A DNA stretch of 20,699 nucleotides from CAZKUR01 sp964556005 (GTDB lineage: Bacteria > Bacteroidota > Ignavibacteria > Ignavibacteriales > Ignavibacteriaceae): NCBI GenBank assembly GCA_964556005.1, contig CAZKUR010000068.1:1-20699 (forward strand), read 5' to 3'. Numbering within the stretch: the first letter of the stretch is position 1; each line of letters starts with the position of its first letter. The notes beneath the pieces were generated by a model that was given only the letters and a program-made list of their open reading frames with translations, had not been told where the DNA came from and did not search any database. Positions 1-7,908 of the stretch are shown piece by piece. Made by a program: the position numbers and the translations under genes.

Positions 1-1024
1 AGATTTCATCCTTACCGTTTCCGTCCAGATCATTTGTTTGTGTCGCTAAGTATGCATTCCACGTTTCAACCGAGCCGGTCCAATTTACTCTATAACTATT
101 ATCTCCGTCGTTTTCAATTGACACTATATCTCCATTAATGCTCCCACCAAGAAACTCTGTCTTTCCATCCTGATCAAAATCTCCAATTGCAAATCCGCCG
201 TAAAATACACCGTTAGTACTATATTCATAAACCGAATCAAAATTATTATTAAAAGGATTGTACTCGTAGATATCAATACTTGGTGGTCCCTGTGATAAAT
301 TGAAGAAGATCCAGTCGGTATAAACATCTCCATCCCAATCACCAAAATAGTTGTTTTCCTGCTGTCCGCCGAATCTATAGAATATGAATGATAATTGTGT
401 TGCTAAGGAAGAATCCGATTGCTTTTTATAAAACAAATAACAATTCCCCGGATATTGTTCAAATATACTATTACTTCCAAGCAGGAGTTCTTTTCCACCA
501 TCCTTATCAATATCATAAATGGATTTTACCACCTGAGCGCTATCATATTCATGCAAATAGTGAAAATTTCCATTAGAATTCATTTCCGAAATAGATAAGT
601 TGCTGGTATCGATATCGTAGTGTCCATAAAATTCCGGCAGCCCGTTATTATTTATATCTCCAATTATTGGTTCATCTTGAGAGCCAATTGGTGCTTCACG
701 CCAGAAGTGATACTTTTTGTAATAAAGAGTTGTATCTATTGTTGTAAGGTCTATTATTGTACTGTCAAAAGTTGGAGAGTAGTTTGTCGATTGTTGGTTG
801 TAGGTTGTAGGCGGTCGGTAATCGGAAATGTTTTTATACAGTATTTTACCGTTCGGATATTCCAACTTTAGTATATCTCTTTTTATCTCTGTTACTTTTA
901 CATGAGTTATATCGGTCCTTCTTTGCAGCTGCAACAGCAGTTCTCTTCTTGTTTTATACTTATTCTGGGCAAATGAAGCACAACAAACTACAATTAACAG
1001 GCTGCTAACAAATGTAGACTTCAT
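1..1024 (-). CDS. Secreted FG-GAP/VCBS repeat protein, partial (3' end outside window)
   Basis: An uninterrupted frame of 341 codons runs from an ATG at 1024 to the left edge with no stop, so the C-terminus lies outside the window. The start is supported by an SD (AAGGTG) 6 nt upstream. Residues 1-20 are a signal peptide ending ASFA-Q. From about residue 120 there are recurrent acidic loops of the FG-GAP/integrin-alpha type: DINNNG at 123, DIDKDG at 171, DWDGD at 229, DFDQDG at 282 and DLDGNG at 332. These loops typically bind calcium in beta-propeller blades. The protein is therefore probably exported and beta-propeller-like; substrate and partner are unknown. Residues 67-80 are encoded by a degenerate 7-bp repeat. 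It is separated from argS by a long non-coding gap and is probably transcribed on its own. Confidence 0.85.
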   Translation of the reverse strand, partial: MKSTFVSSLLIVVCCASFAQNKYKTRRELLLQLQRRTDITHVKVTEIKRDILKLEYPNGKILYKNISDYRPPTTYNQQSTNYSPTFDSTIIDLTTIDTTLYYKKYHFWREAPIGSQDEPIIGDINNNGLPEFYGHYDIDTSNLSISEMNSNGNFHYLHEYDSAQVVKSIYDIDKDGGKELLLGSNSIFEQYPGNCYLFYKKQSDSSLATQLSFIFYRFGGQQENNYFGDWDGDVYTDWIFFNLSQGPPSIDIYEYNPFNNNFDSVYEYSTNGVFYGGFAIGDFDQDGKTEFLGGSINGDIVSIENDGDNSYRVNWTGSVETWNAYLATQTNDLDGNGKDEI

Positions 1025-1043
1025 ATTATCACCTTATATTAAA

Positions 1044-1049
1044 ATTATA
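1044..1049 (-). promoter_or_regulatory. Candidate -10 box for the FG-GAP gene
   Basis: The minus strand reads TATAAT here, 20 nt before the ATG at 1024, leaving room for a short leader that contains the AAGGTG ribosome site. No convincing -35 is seen at 17 bp. The box overlaps a small hairpin (ATAACC-AAAA-GGTTAT on the plus strand, 1047-1062). This is a weak call from sequence alone. Confidence 0.3.
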
Positions 1050-1148
1050 ACCAAAAGGTTATTAAATAGGGAAAGAAATAACTTTTCTTTTTTAGTTTTA
1101 TGTAAATCCGGTTGGGAAGAAAATGTAAAATGATTGGAAGAATATTTG

Positions 1149-1172
1149 TATGAAACTTTTTGTAGTTTCATA
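1149..1172. other. Perfect 9-bp stem-loop in gap
   Basis: TATGAAACT (1149-1157) pairs with AGTTTCATA (1164-1172) around a 6-nt loop. On the plus strand a short T run follows, but no plus-strand gene lies upstream. On the minus strand no T run follows. It could be a leader structure or an operator for the FG-GAP gene. Confidence 0.4.
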
Positions 1173-1247
1173 TTTTTCATCAGCTTCGGTTGTCAGCCGA
1201 ATAAAAATTGTACAAAATAAAATCACTCTCACTTCTTTTCCCCCAAC

Positions 1248-1265
1248 AGAGAGAGAGAGAGAGAG
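1248..1265. repeat. Dinucleotide microsatellite (AG)9
   Basis: Nine uninterrupted AG units lie about 225 bp upstream of the FG-GAP start codon; on the coding strand they read (CT)9. The tract is non-coding, so a length change would not shift a frame but could alter spacing in a leader or promoter. Confidence 0.9.
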
Positions 1266-1470
1266 TAAAATTGTGCCAGATATTTTAAGAATGCTATCCC
1301 AATTTTAATCAACCCTTAAACTACCATTATTTATCTTAAATAAGATAGTAAAAGTTTAAATTAAAAACGAAGTTTAGGTTTTAGTTTATATAAAAAATAA
1401 AGATGTGCTGTTATAAATAATTTCTTAAAGTACTTTTTTAAAAGTTAACATTACTACAACTATTTTTATT

Positions 1471-3099
1471 TCACATATGTTCGGGTGTATTCACTCCCAA
1501 AATATCCAAGCCGTTTTTAATAACAATCTTTGTTGCTTCAGCGAGAGCCACTCTTGCCTCAGCTAATTTTCTTTCTGTACCAAGTATTCTGCAAAAAGTA
1601 TAAAACCTATGAAAGGATGCAGCCAGGTCTTCCAAATAAGAACATATCCTATGAGTTTCAAATAATTCCGCACTCAGCAGCACTTCTTCAGGGAAAAATT
1701 GTAATTTTTTTAATAGCTGCTGTTCCTCTGCAGTAGTTAATAAATTTAAATTTTCAGTTGAAGCTTTTAACTTTTCCTTTTCAATCATTTTAAGTATCGA
1801 ACAAATTCTTGCATGAGCATATTGCAAATAAAAAACCGGGTTTTCATCGGATTGTTTTTTCGCAAGATCAAGATCGAAATTCATATGTGCCGAAATGCTC
1901 CGCATGTTAAAGAAGTATCTCACAACATCACTTCCAACTTCATCAACTAATTCATCGAGAGTTATATAATTTGCTTTACGAGTTGACATTTTAACGACTT
2001 CCCCGCCTTGAATAATCGTAACAAATTGATGTATCAAAACTTTAACTTTATCGGAATCATATCCCAATGATTTTAGACCGGCAAGTACATCCGGATAAGT
2101 TGCAGCATGATCAGAACCAAAAAGATCAACCATCAAATCATAACCGCGTTCGAATTTTGTTATATGATATGCGATATCGGGTAAGCGGTAAGTTGGTTCG
2201 CCAGTTGACTTTACAATTACCTTGTCCTGTTCATTTCCAAGCTCGGATAATCTTAACCACAGTGCTCCATCCTTCTCATAAGCAAGTCCTTTTTCTCTAA
2301 ATGCTTTGATTATTTCATCGATTTTACCTTCATCATAAAGATTTTTTTCATTGTAAAATATTTTATGATAGATATTTAAACGGTGAAGAGAATCCTTTAT
2401 TTGATTAAATATTTCCGATTCGGCGGCAGCTTTAAATTTTCCTTCAGGAGGTTCATCTTTTAGATTATTCCCGTTTTCATTATAAAGTTTTTTAGCAATC
2501 TCTTTTAAATATTCACCCTGATAATATTCTTCCGGGAAATCTATTTTCTCGCCGAGAATTTCCAGGTATCTTAAACGGACAGAATCGCCCAGCACTCTCA
2601 TCTGCCGACCGGCGTTGTTAAAATAATATTCCCTGTCAACCGAATACCCTATCCACTCTAAAAGATTTGAAACAGTGTCACCGATTACTGCATTCCGTCC
2701 ATGCCCGACAGTTAAAGGGCCTGTAGGATTGGCGGAAACAAATTCAACGTTAGCTTTTTTTCCTGCATATTTGCTCGATTTGCCGAAACTTTCACCCTCG
2801 TCCAAGATATTCTTTACAGTTTGGGCAATGAATGAAGGCGTAAAGAAAAAATTTATAAAGCCCGGCCCGGCAATTTCTACTTTTGAAATTTTATCGTCTT
2901 CAATTTTTAAAGCAGATATAATTTCGGAAGCGATTTCACGCGGATTTTTTTTCAATTTCTTAGTAAGAAGCATCGCAGCATTAGATGAAAGATCACCATG
3001 CGATTCAATTTTAGGCTTATCGAAAATTATATTAATCTCTTCAAGGTAAGCTAATCTTTCCGATGCTTCTTCAAATAATTTTTGTAAGTATTCTTTCAA
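1471..3099 (-). CDS. argS: Arginyl-tRNA synthetase
   Basis: Class I aminoacyl-tRNA synthetase that charges tRNA-Arg in the cytoplasm. The 542 residues compare with about 577 in E. coli. The N-terminal Add-1-type domain precedes SANPTGPLTVGHGRN, whose VGHGRN at 131-136 is the HIGH signature. KMSTR at 370-374 is the KMSKS loop. From about residue 424 (FYLQYAHAR) the DALR anticodon-binding helical domain runs to the end. The start is a TTG at 3099 directly after an in-frame TGA, so no upstream start is possible; no clear SD is seen, and the homology length fits this start. It lies 30 nt after rsfS and is probably the last gene of that operon. Confidence 0.96.
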   Translation of the reverse strand: MKEYLQKLFEEASERLAYLEEINIIFDKPKIESHGDLSSNAAMLLTKKLKKNPREIASEIISALKIEDDKISKVEIAGPGFINFFFTPSFIAQTVKNILDEGESFGKSSKYAGKKANVEFVSANPTGPLTVGHGRNAVIGDTVSNLLEWIGYSVDREYYFNNAGRQMRVLGDSVRLRYLEILGEKIDFPEEYYQGEYLKEIAKKLYNENGNNLKDEPPEGKFKAAAESEIFNQIKDSLHRLNIYHKIFYNEKNLYDEGKIDEIIKAFREKGLAYEKDGALWLRLSELGNEQDKVIVKSTGEPTYRLPDIAYHITKFERGYDLMVDLFGSDHAATYPDVLAGLKSLGYDSDKVKVLIHQFVTIIQGGEVVKMSTRKANYITLDELVDEVGSDVVRYFFNMRSISAHMNFDLDLAKKQSDENPVFYLQYAHARICSILKMIEKEKLKASTENLNLLTTAEEQQLLKKLQFFPEEVLLSAELFETHRICSYLEDLAASFHRFYTFCRILGTERKLAEARVALAEATKIVIKNGLDILGVNTPEHM

Positions 3100-3129
3100 T
3101 CAATAACCGTGTTTGGTTTTGGTAATTTA

Positions 3130-3546
3130 TTATATTTTTTTCGAACGGACTTTTTTAGCGCTTGCAGTTTTCTTTACGGTCTTTGCAGGTTTTTTTAAAG
3201 CCGGATCCGTTACTTTTTTAATAGGAGCGTCGCCCCAGAGCTTTTCCAAATTATAAAATTCTCTTGCTTCTTTTTTAAATATATGGACGACAACGTCGAC
3301 ATAATCCAGGAGCATCCAGTTTGACGAACGATAACCTTCCCGGTGCCAGGTTTTAACACCTTCGTCTTTTAATTTTTTATCTACCTCATCTGCAATTGCT
3401 CTTACTTGAGTGTCTGAATCTGCCGAAGCAATTACAAAATAATCGGTAAAAGAAGCAAGACTGCGAAGATCGATTACAACAACATCGTACCCTTTTTTGC
3501 TGAAAATCAATTCCGAAATTTTCTCGGTTAATTTTTTTGATGTCAA
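3130..3546 (-). CDS. rsfS: Ribosomal silencing factor RsfS
   Basis: RsfS/YbeB/Iojap family protein, 138 aa. Members bind ribosomal protein uL14 on the 50S subunit and block subunit joining when nutrients are scarce. The family core is seen as YDVVVIDLRSL, FTDYFVIASADS, the WHREGYRSSNWMLLDY segment and VVVHIFKKEAREFYNLEKLW. After about residue 112 there is a Lys/Ala-rich tail that the core family lacks, possibly an RNA-contacting extension. The TTG start at 3546 is preceded by AAAGGA at good spacing, which decides it. It is 10 nt downstream of the LytR_C-domain gene and 30 nt upstream of argS, so cotranscription is likely. Confidence 0.95.
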   Translation of the reverse strand: MTSKKLTEKISELIFSKKGYDVVVIDLRSLASFTDYFVIASADSDTQVRAIADEVDKKLKDEGVKTWHREGYRSSNWMLLDYVDVVVHIFKKEAREFYNLEKLWGDAPIKKVTDPALKKPAKTVKKTASAKKVRSKKI

Positions 3547-3556
3547 TATTAATCCT

Positions 3557-4042
3557 TTATTTGTTAAAATTTAGTTTATTATAATCTTTTCCGATAATGA
3601 CCGAAACGTCCAGGAAATAATCGTTATTTATTTGAGTAATAATATGCTTTTTATCAATGCCCAAAACCCCGGCGACCTTTTCGGCATTTTTCTTATTCCC
3701 CGTCCTGTCAATAACCATTGAATTATCTACATCGAATGAAATATAATTTCCCTGATGGACAACATCAAAATGATGCTTTCGTAAAAATTCTGTAAAAATG
3801 TCCGCAATGCCCGAACGTCCGCATCCGTTCAATACTTCGACTTGAATAATCCTAGAATTATTTTTTAATTCTGCGGCATTGCCGTCATTTCCGCCGAAAG
3901 TAATTTTTGTATAAATAGAGTAAAGCATCACCAAGATGATAATGCCTAACAAAAAAATTATAATATTTAAAAATAAATTTGAGGTAGAAGCTTTAAACGG
4001 AACATTAACCGGAAGTTTTGTTGATTGGGATTTTTCCTTCAC
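3557..4042 (-). CDS. Membrane-anchored LytR_C domain protein
   Basis: A 161-residue protein with a short basic N-terminus, one transmembrane helix at about 23-45, and an extracytoplasmic LytR C-terminal domain at about 66-153. Family motifs seen are VEVLNGCGRSGIA, the VIDRTGNKKNAEKVAGVLGI stretch and DVSVIIGKDY. The LCP catalytic domain that often accompanies LytR_C is absent, so this is a stand-alone form of unknown activity, probably envelope-associated. The start is GTG at 4042, immediately after a TAA in the same frame, so no longer form exists. Its position next to rsfS resembles arrangements I recall from other phyla, where LytR_C-type genes sit beside rsfS. Confidence 0.85.
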   Translation of the reverse strand: MKEKSQSTKLPVNVPFKASTSNLFLNIIIFLLGIIILVMLYSIYTKITFGGNDGNAAELKNNSRIIQVEVLNGCGRSGIADIFTEFLRKHHFDVVHQGNYISFDVDNSMVIDRTGNKKNAEKVAGVLGIDKKHIITQINNDYFLDVSVIIGKDYNKLNFNK

Positions 4043-4090
4043 TTAACTTTTCTTACCCATAGGCTTAAGAAAGCTCATACTATTAATAAA

Positions 4091-4588
4091 TTACTTACCA
4101 AATAACGGCTCCTTAGAGAAATGATCATTAAAACCGTTATAATAATTATCGTAAGGTGAATAATAATTATAAGGAAGATTGCTATATTGTAAAGTAATGA
4201 ATACATCTTTCCACGGCCGGTAATTTATAGATGCATTCGATAAATAAATTCCATTTAAACTATTTTGAAAATTTCTGCCGAGCGTACTGTAAGGCGAATT
4301 GACTACACTGATAGCGGCTTGAACATTTAGCTTGTCGTTGAATCTGTAAAGAAGGCTGTTTGTGTAAACCGCCATAGCCAAACCGTCCGAACCAAATGAG
4401 GAGTACGACATGCTTACGGATTGGTGCATATCAAAATTGGAAGAATTTAATAAACCGAATAACGGGCCGGAAGAATTTTTTGCCAGGATTCCGTCCATCA
4501 CATTTTCAGTTTGCAAGCCGGTTTTTTTAAATTGGGCAAAAGCAGCTACCGAAAAACCAAGTATAATAAGAAGCGCTATCTTTTTCAT
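4091..4588 (-). CDS. Secreted protein of unknown function, beta-barrel-like
   Basis: 165 residues with a signal peptide (MKKIALLIILGFSVAAFA, cleavage before Q19). The mature part is rich in Ser, Asn, Tyr and Phe. It has alternating hydrophobic stretches such as NVQAAISVV and DVFITLQYSNL that look like short outer-membrane beta-strands, and it ends in a Tyr/Asn-rich tail (YYSPYDNYYNGFNDHF). I do not recognise a named family. The ATG at 4588 has GGTGA 6 nt upstream. It lies 48 nt before the LytR_C gene and 80 nt after panD, so it may head the rsfS-argS group. An outer-membrane or surface role is inferred from composition only. Confidence 0.75.
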   Translation of the reverse strand: MKKIALLIILGFSVAAFAQFKKTGLQTENVMDGILAKNSSGPLFGLLNSSNFDMHQSVSMSYSSFGSDGLAMAVYTNSLLYRFNDKLNVQAAISVVNSPYSTLGRNFQNSLNGIYLSNASINYRPWKDVFITLQYSNLPYNYYSPYDNYYNGFNDHFSKEPLFGK

Positions 4589-4668
4589 ATTTTCACCAAA
4601 ATGTTAACAATATTTTAAAGAATTACCGAATCAAAATCAATGGAACTTCTATGCATTGACAGAGATTA

Positions 4669-5025
4669 TTAAATTTTTTTTGTGATTTTGTTCTCTTTAT
4701 CGACCAAAATCGTTTTTGGCTTGAATTTTTTCGCTTCATCCGGAGACATGTGTGCATAAGTAATTATAATTATTTCATCGCCTACAGTGCCCAGCCTTGC
4801 AGCAGGCCCATTCAGACAAATCATGCCGCTTCCCCTCTCACCTTCAAGTGTGTAAGTCTCAAACCTGGAACCGTTATTTAAATTCACTATCTGTACTTTC
4901 TCATGCGGTAAAATTTCGGCAGCATCGAGCAAATCTTTGTCGATGGTTATGCTTCCTTCATAGTAAAGCTCGGCCATTGTTACGGTCGCTCGGTGAATTT
5001 TAGATTTAAACATTTCTATAGTCAT
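4669..5025 (-). CDS. panD: Aspartate 1-decarboxylase (pyruvoyl type)
   Basis: Makes beta-alanine from L-aspartate for pantothenate and CoA synthesis. The 118-residue proenzyme carries the self-cleavage site YYEGSITID; Gly24-Ser25 is at exactly the E. coli position, and Ser25 would become the pyruvoyl group of the alpha chain. Other family segments are the KIHRATVT N-terminus, LDAAEILPHEKV, ERGSGMICLNGPAARL and VGDEIIIITYA. The ATG at 5025 gives the same N-terminal length as E. coli PanD, so it is preferred over Met5; no SD is evident. No panB or panC is nearby. It follows the DinB-like gene by 50 nt. Confidence 0.96.
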   Translation of the reverse strand: MTIEMFKSKIHRATVTMAELYYEGSITIDKDLLDAAEILPHEKVQIVNLNNGSRFETYTLEGERGSGMICLNGPAARLGTVGDEIIIITYAHMSPDEAKKFKPKTILVDKENKITKKI

Positions 5026-5075
5026 GGAATCAAATAGTTTTAGTTTTGGGTTTCAAATATACATCCTTATTGAGA

Positions 5076-5639
5076 CTACTTCCAGCCCATTCTTTGTTTC
5101 AAAGAAGTGATGTGGGCAAGATGATGATCACAGTGCCAGGAATATAATGCAGTCATTTCCCTTAGGGAAACATGGTTTTTATTTTCAGGATGAAAGTAAT
5201 TTCTCTGCCATTCTTTATCGGAAAGATTCTTTAGAATTGCTGCCCACCTTTTATGTAAAGCATTTAATAATTTAAAAGATTCTTCAACAGGTATAATTTC
5301 CGAATCAATCAGGTTTGCCCATCTATCTTCAAAATATGGTTTTACGGTTGGCTCATCTTCGGTTAAAGTTAATTTTAGTCTTATATATGCATTTATGTGG
5401 CTATCGGCAAGATGATGAACTAATTGTTTAACTTTCCAGCCTCCTTCCCTGTAAGGAGTATTTAATTGAGTCGAGTTGAGGTTTTCGACTTCTTTTTTAA
5501 GTTTTTGAGGAAAGAATTCGATAGTTGAAATCCATTCATGAAGTTTGTCCGATGAAAAATCTGCTTGAGCTTTGAATCGGCCGATAGGGTATCTAAGTTG
5601 TTCAATATTTTCAGTGTTAGTCTCATAGTTTGAATTCAT
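5076..5639 (-). CDS. DinB/YfiT-family putative metal-dependent hydrolase or bacillithiol-transferase-like protein
   Basis: DinB-like four-helix protein of the YfiT/BstA group, 187 aa. Members bind a divalent metal through three histidines; some transfer bacillithiol, while others were described as hydrolases. The YfiT hallmarks are seen: YREGGWKVKQLVHHLADSH (first metal histidine in HHLADSH, about 75-81), PYFEDRWANL, and WHCDHHLAHI (about 168-177) with the remaining histidines. The start is ATG at 5639, not the upstream in-frame TTG at 5654, because AAAGGAGT lies between them at ideal spacing from the ATG. The substrate cannot be told from sequence. It is followed by panD and preceded by a structured non-coding region. 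Confidence 0.87.
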   Translation of the reverse strand: MNSNYETNTENIEQLRYPIGRFKAQADFSSDKLHEWISTIEFFPQKLKKEVENLNSTQLNTPYREGGWKVKQLVHHLADSHINAYIRLKLTLTEDEPTVKPYFEDRWANLIDSEIIPVEESFKLLNALHKRWAAILKNLSDKEWQRNYFHPENKNHVSLREMTALYSWHCDHHLAHITSLKQRMGWK

Positions 5640-5988
5640 ATTTACTCCTTTCAATTAAAAATATATTTTGCAAGGACAAGCATAAATAAAAAAATGATTT
5701 TAGTTGATACAATTAATTCCGAATAAAGGCATACTTTTATAAATTGCATCTTCATCGTCTTTCTTCATATAACTAATTGTAAATAAGCTAATAAGGCAGA
5801 GGTCCGGGAAAAAACTTTGCGATTTAGGTTTAGTCAACTGATAAGGTTTGTCGCCTTTTTAAATATTTTATTTCACATCATTTAAAAAAAATGACCAACT
5901 AAACCTTATTTATATGACCTTAGCAGCAACTGCATACCAATTTAAAACTAACCTTATTAGCTTATTATTTTGTATTAACACAAATCTT
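5640..5988. other. Non-coding gap with inverted-repeat cluster
   Basis: No gene is seen in these 349 bases between the MBL nuclease and the DinB-like gene. Apart from the SD at 5644-5651, the main content is the inverted-repeat cluster at 5782-5966, annotated separately. No clear intrinsic terminator for the MBL gene is found. Confidence 0.6.
5782..5966. repeat. Nested inverted repeats with a recurring ATAAGGTTTAGT-like word
   Basis: The outer arms are a perfect 15-bp inverted repeat, AATAAGCTAATAAGG at 5782-5796 and its complement at 5952-5966. Inside, ACTAAACCTTAT (5898-5909) can pair with AGGTTTAGT at 5826-5834 or with ATAAGGTTT at 5841-5849, which gives two mutually exclusive hairpins. 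The word is related to the outer arms, so about five copies lie in 185 bp in both orientations. No target-site duplication is obvious. It may be a small mobile (MITE-like) element, a structured RNA or a cluster of operator sites. Confidence 0.6.
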
Positions 5989-7383
5989 TTAAATTTCAAA
6001 AACTTCACCTGCTGCAGGGAAGTGAACATTCTTAAAACCTTTGCTTTTTATTTTATCTCTCAAAGGAATTGCCTGCTCCTCCTCACCGTGAACAAGAAAG
6101 ATATTTTTTAGCTTCTTCGGATCATTGAATTTTAAGTAATTAACCAGTTCGCCCTGGTCGGCATGTGCTGAGAAGTAATCGAACTTTTTAATTTTACTAT
6201 TTACATTGTATGATTCTCCGAATATGTTCACCTCCTTTACGCCATCCATAATTTTTCGAGCAAGCGTATGTTCGGCAGCATAGCCGACAAATAAAATAAG
6301 ATTATTCGGATTCTCAATATTATTTTTAAGATGATGCAAAATTCTTCCGCCTTCAGCCATTCCCGAAGCGGAAATTATCATGCATGGGCCTTCTTTATAA
6401 TTTAACGCTTTCGAATCCTCTACGTTTGTAATATAAGTCAGAAGCTTAAATCCAAACGGATCTTCTTTATTTTGAATAAAGATACGTCCTGTTTCTCTGT
6501 CATAACATTCGGGATGATGACGATATATTGAAGTTGCATTTACTGCAAGCGGGCTGTCAACATAAATCGGCATTCGCGGAATTCTATTTTCTTCCCACAG
6601 CTTATGTAATATATAAACTAATAATTGAGTCCTGCCAACCGCAAAAGCGGGAATAATAATTTTTGCTTTTTTCTTTGCAATTTCATTCACCAAATTTGCC
6701 AGTTCTTCGGCAGCATCTTCCGGTACTTCATGAAGCCTGTTGCCGTAAGTGGATTCCATAATTAAAACATCAAGATCTCTTAATACATTCGGATCTCTGA
6801 TAATCGGCATGTCCTTTCTACCGATATCTCCTGAGAATCCTAAACGGATTTTTCTTCCCTTTTCTTTTATATCCAATAAAATTCCTGCAGAACCGAGTAT
6901 ATGTCCTGCATCCCTAAAAACTGCAACTACACCTTTGGCTACTTCAATTTCACGATCGTATTGTACTCCGATAAATTGGTTCATTGCCACTTCAACGTCA
7001 TCCATCGTATAAATTGGTTCGAACGGTGTTTTGTGCTTTCTAATTCTTTTGTTTACCCAGTCGATATCACGTTCCTGCAAATAAGCAGTATCTCTTAAAA
7101 GAATCTGGCTTAAATCGACGGTTGCATTGGTTGTATATATGCTGCCTCTAAAACCGTTTTTTACAAGATTGGGAATGTTTCCGCAATGGTCTACATGTGC
7201 ATGCGAAAGAAGCATAACGTCGACATCGGCAGGATTAAATTTGAATTGCCGGTTTAGTTCAAAAGCTTCTTTTCGTTTACCCTGGTACATTCCGCAATCA
7301 AGAAGTATATTTTTCCCATTGATTGATAACAAATGCTGAGAACCCGTAACTGTTCTTGCAGCTCCTATAAAATGTATTTTCAA
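5989..7383 (-). CDS. MBL-fold/beta-CASP RNA nuclease (YSH1/CPSF73-like)
   Basis: 464-residue metallo-beta-lactamase of the beta-CASP RNA-processing group. Zinc motifs seen are HAHVDH at 61-66, DAGHILGSA at 158-166 and SGDIG at 184-188. The beta-CASP part includes MIISASGMAEGGRILHHL, and the C-terminal motifs are SAHAD at 405-409 and VHGEEEQ at 431-437. The family cleaves or trims RNA with two zinc ions in the cytoplasm; the target here is unknown. The start is TTG at 7383 with a strong GGAGGT 5 nt upstream. It lies 36 nt after ridA and is probably cotranscribed. The KH domains found in some archaeal relatives are absent. Confidence 0.93.
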   Translation of the reverse strand: MKIHFIGAARTVTGSQHLLSINGKNILLDCGMYQGKRKEAFELNRQFKFNPADVDVMLLSHAHVDHCGNIPNLVKNGFRGSIYTTNATVDLSQILLRDTAYLQERDIDWVNKRIRKHKTPFEPIYTMDDVEVAMNQFIGVQYDREIEVAKGVVAVFRDAGHILGSAGILLDIKEKGRKIRLGFSGDIGRKDMPIIRDPNVLRDLDVLIMESTYGNRLHEVPEDAAEELANLVNEIAKKKAKIIIPAFAVGRTQLLVYILHKLWEENRIPRMPIYVDSPLAVNATSIYRHHPECYDRETGRIFIQNKEDPFGFKLLTYITNVEDSKALNYKEGPCMIISASGMAEGGRILHHLKNNIENPNNLILFVGYAAEHTLARKIMDGVKEVNIFGESYNVNSKIKKFDYFSAHADQGELVNYLKFNDPKKLKNIFLVHGEEEQAIPLRDKIKSKGFKNVHFPAAGEVFEI

Positions 7384-7419
7384 AATTTACCTCCGCAATA
7401 GATTTTTACTGAAAGATAA

Positions 7420-7908
7420 TCAGGCAATATAATTTTTCTTACCTGATGGAAAATTTTTTAATTTTGCAATCATTTCAATTTCAACAGCCGCATTTAGAGG
7501 TAATTCGTTAACTCCAACAGCGCTCCTGACATGCTTACCCCTGTCGCCGAATATTTTTACCAAAAGGTCCGATGCACCGTTTGCAACTTTCGGCTGTGAA
7601 GTAAATCCGTCTGCACTATTTACAAATACAGTTACCTTCACTATTTGTTCAACTTCATCGAGATCGCCTGCGACGCTTTTAATAACGCTCAAACAATTTA
7701 ATGCACAAATTTCCGCAGCTTTCTTCCCTTCTTCTTCTGAAAGTTCTTTTCCGATTTTACCTTTGAATTTTAACTCTCCTTTTACAGTAGGAATTTGACC
7801 GGCAGTAAAAACCAAGTCGTTCACCTGCAAAGAAGGAATATATGATGCAACAGGTTTCGGTGCTTCGGGAATTTCCAACCCGAGCTTTTTAATATTTTCT
7901 TCAATCAT
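7420..7908 (-). CDS. ridA: RidA family protein (YjgF/YER057c/UK114), long subtype
   Basis: 162 aa, longer than the about 128 aa of canonical RidA. Canonical RidA hydrolyses reactive enamine/imine intermediates from PLP enzymes. The N-terminal extension and a longer central loop (about 40-65) match a related subfamily often annotated simply as RidA family. The core is seen as LVFTAGQIP, AALNCLSVIKS-like helices, KVTVFVNSADGF, and VRSAVGVNELPLNAAVEIE, where Arg128 sits at the position of the substrate-binding arginine. The ATG at 7908 has AAAGGTGG upstream. It is divergent from mazG over a 107-bp shared control region and leads into the MBL nuclease gene. The gene symbol is approximate because of the subtype. 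Confidence 0.9.
   Translation of the reverse strand: MIEENIKKLGLEIPEAPKPVASYIPSLQVNDLVFTAGQIPTVKGELKFKGKIGKELSEEEGKKAAEICALNCLSVIKSVAGDLDEVEQIVKVTVFVNSADGFTSQPKVANGASDLLVKIFGDRGKHVRSAVGVNELPLNAAVEIEMIAKLKNFPSGKKNYIA

Larger units (their letters stand above)
1025..1470. other. Non-coding gap between argS and the FG-GAP gene
   Basis: No credible gene is seen in these 446 bases. The gap holds a 7-bp inverted repeat (TATCTTA/TAAGATA, 1332-1347), a (GA)n microsatellite, a TTCGG/CCGAA hairpin near 1185-1201, a perfect 9-bp stem at 1149-1172 and a short hairpin at 1047-1062 just before the FG-GAP gene. No strong intrinsic terminator for argS is visible. Confidence 0.6.

Noticed and set aside
124..345. 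73-codon minus-strand frame inside the FG-GAP gene
   Set aside because: The overlapping minus-strand frame from 1024 to the edge is open for 341 codons, with a signal peptide and FG-GAP loops; the short frame is its shadow.
2675..3049. 124-codon plus-strand frame opposite argS
   Set aside because: It is antisense to the conserved HIGH-motif region of argS; open only because of argS codon bias.
5640..5654. TTG start at 5654 for the DinB-like gene
   Set aside because: The AAAGGAGT ribosome site lies inside that extension, at correct spacing for the ATG at 5639.
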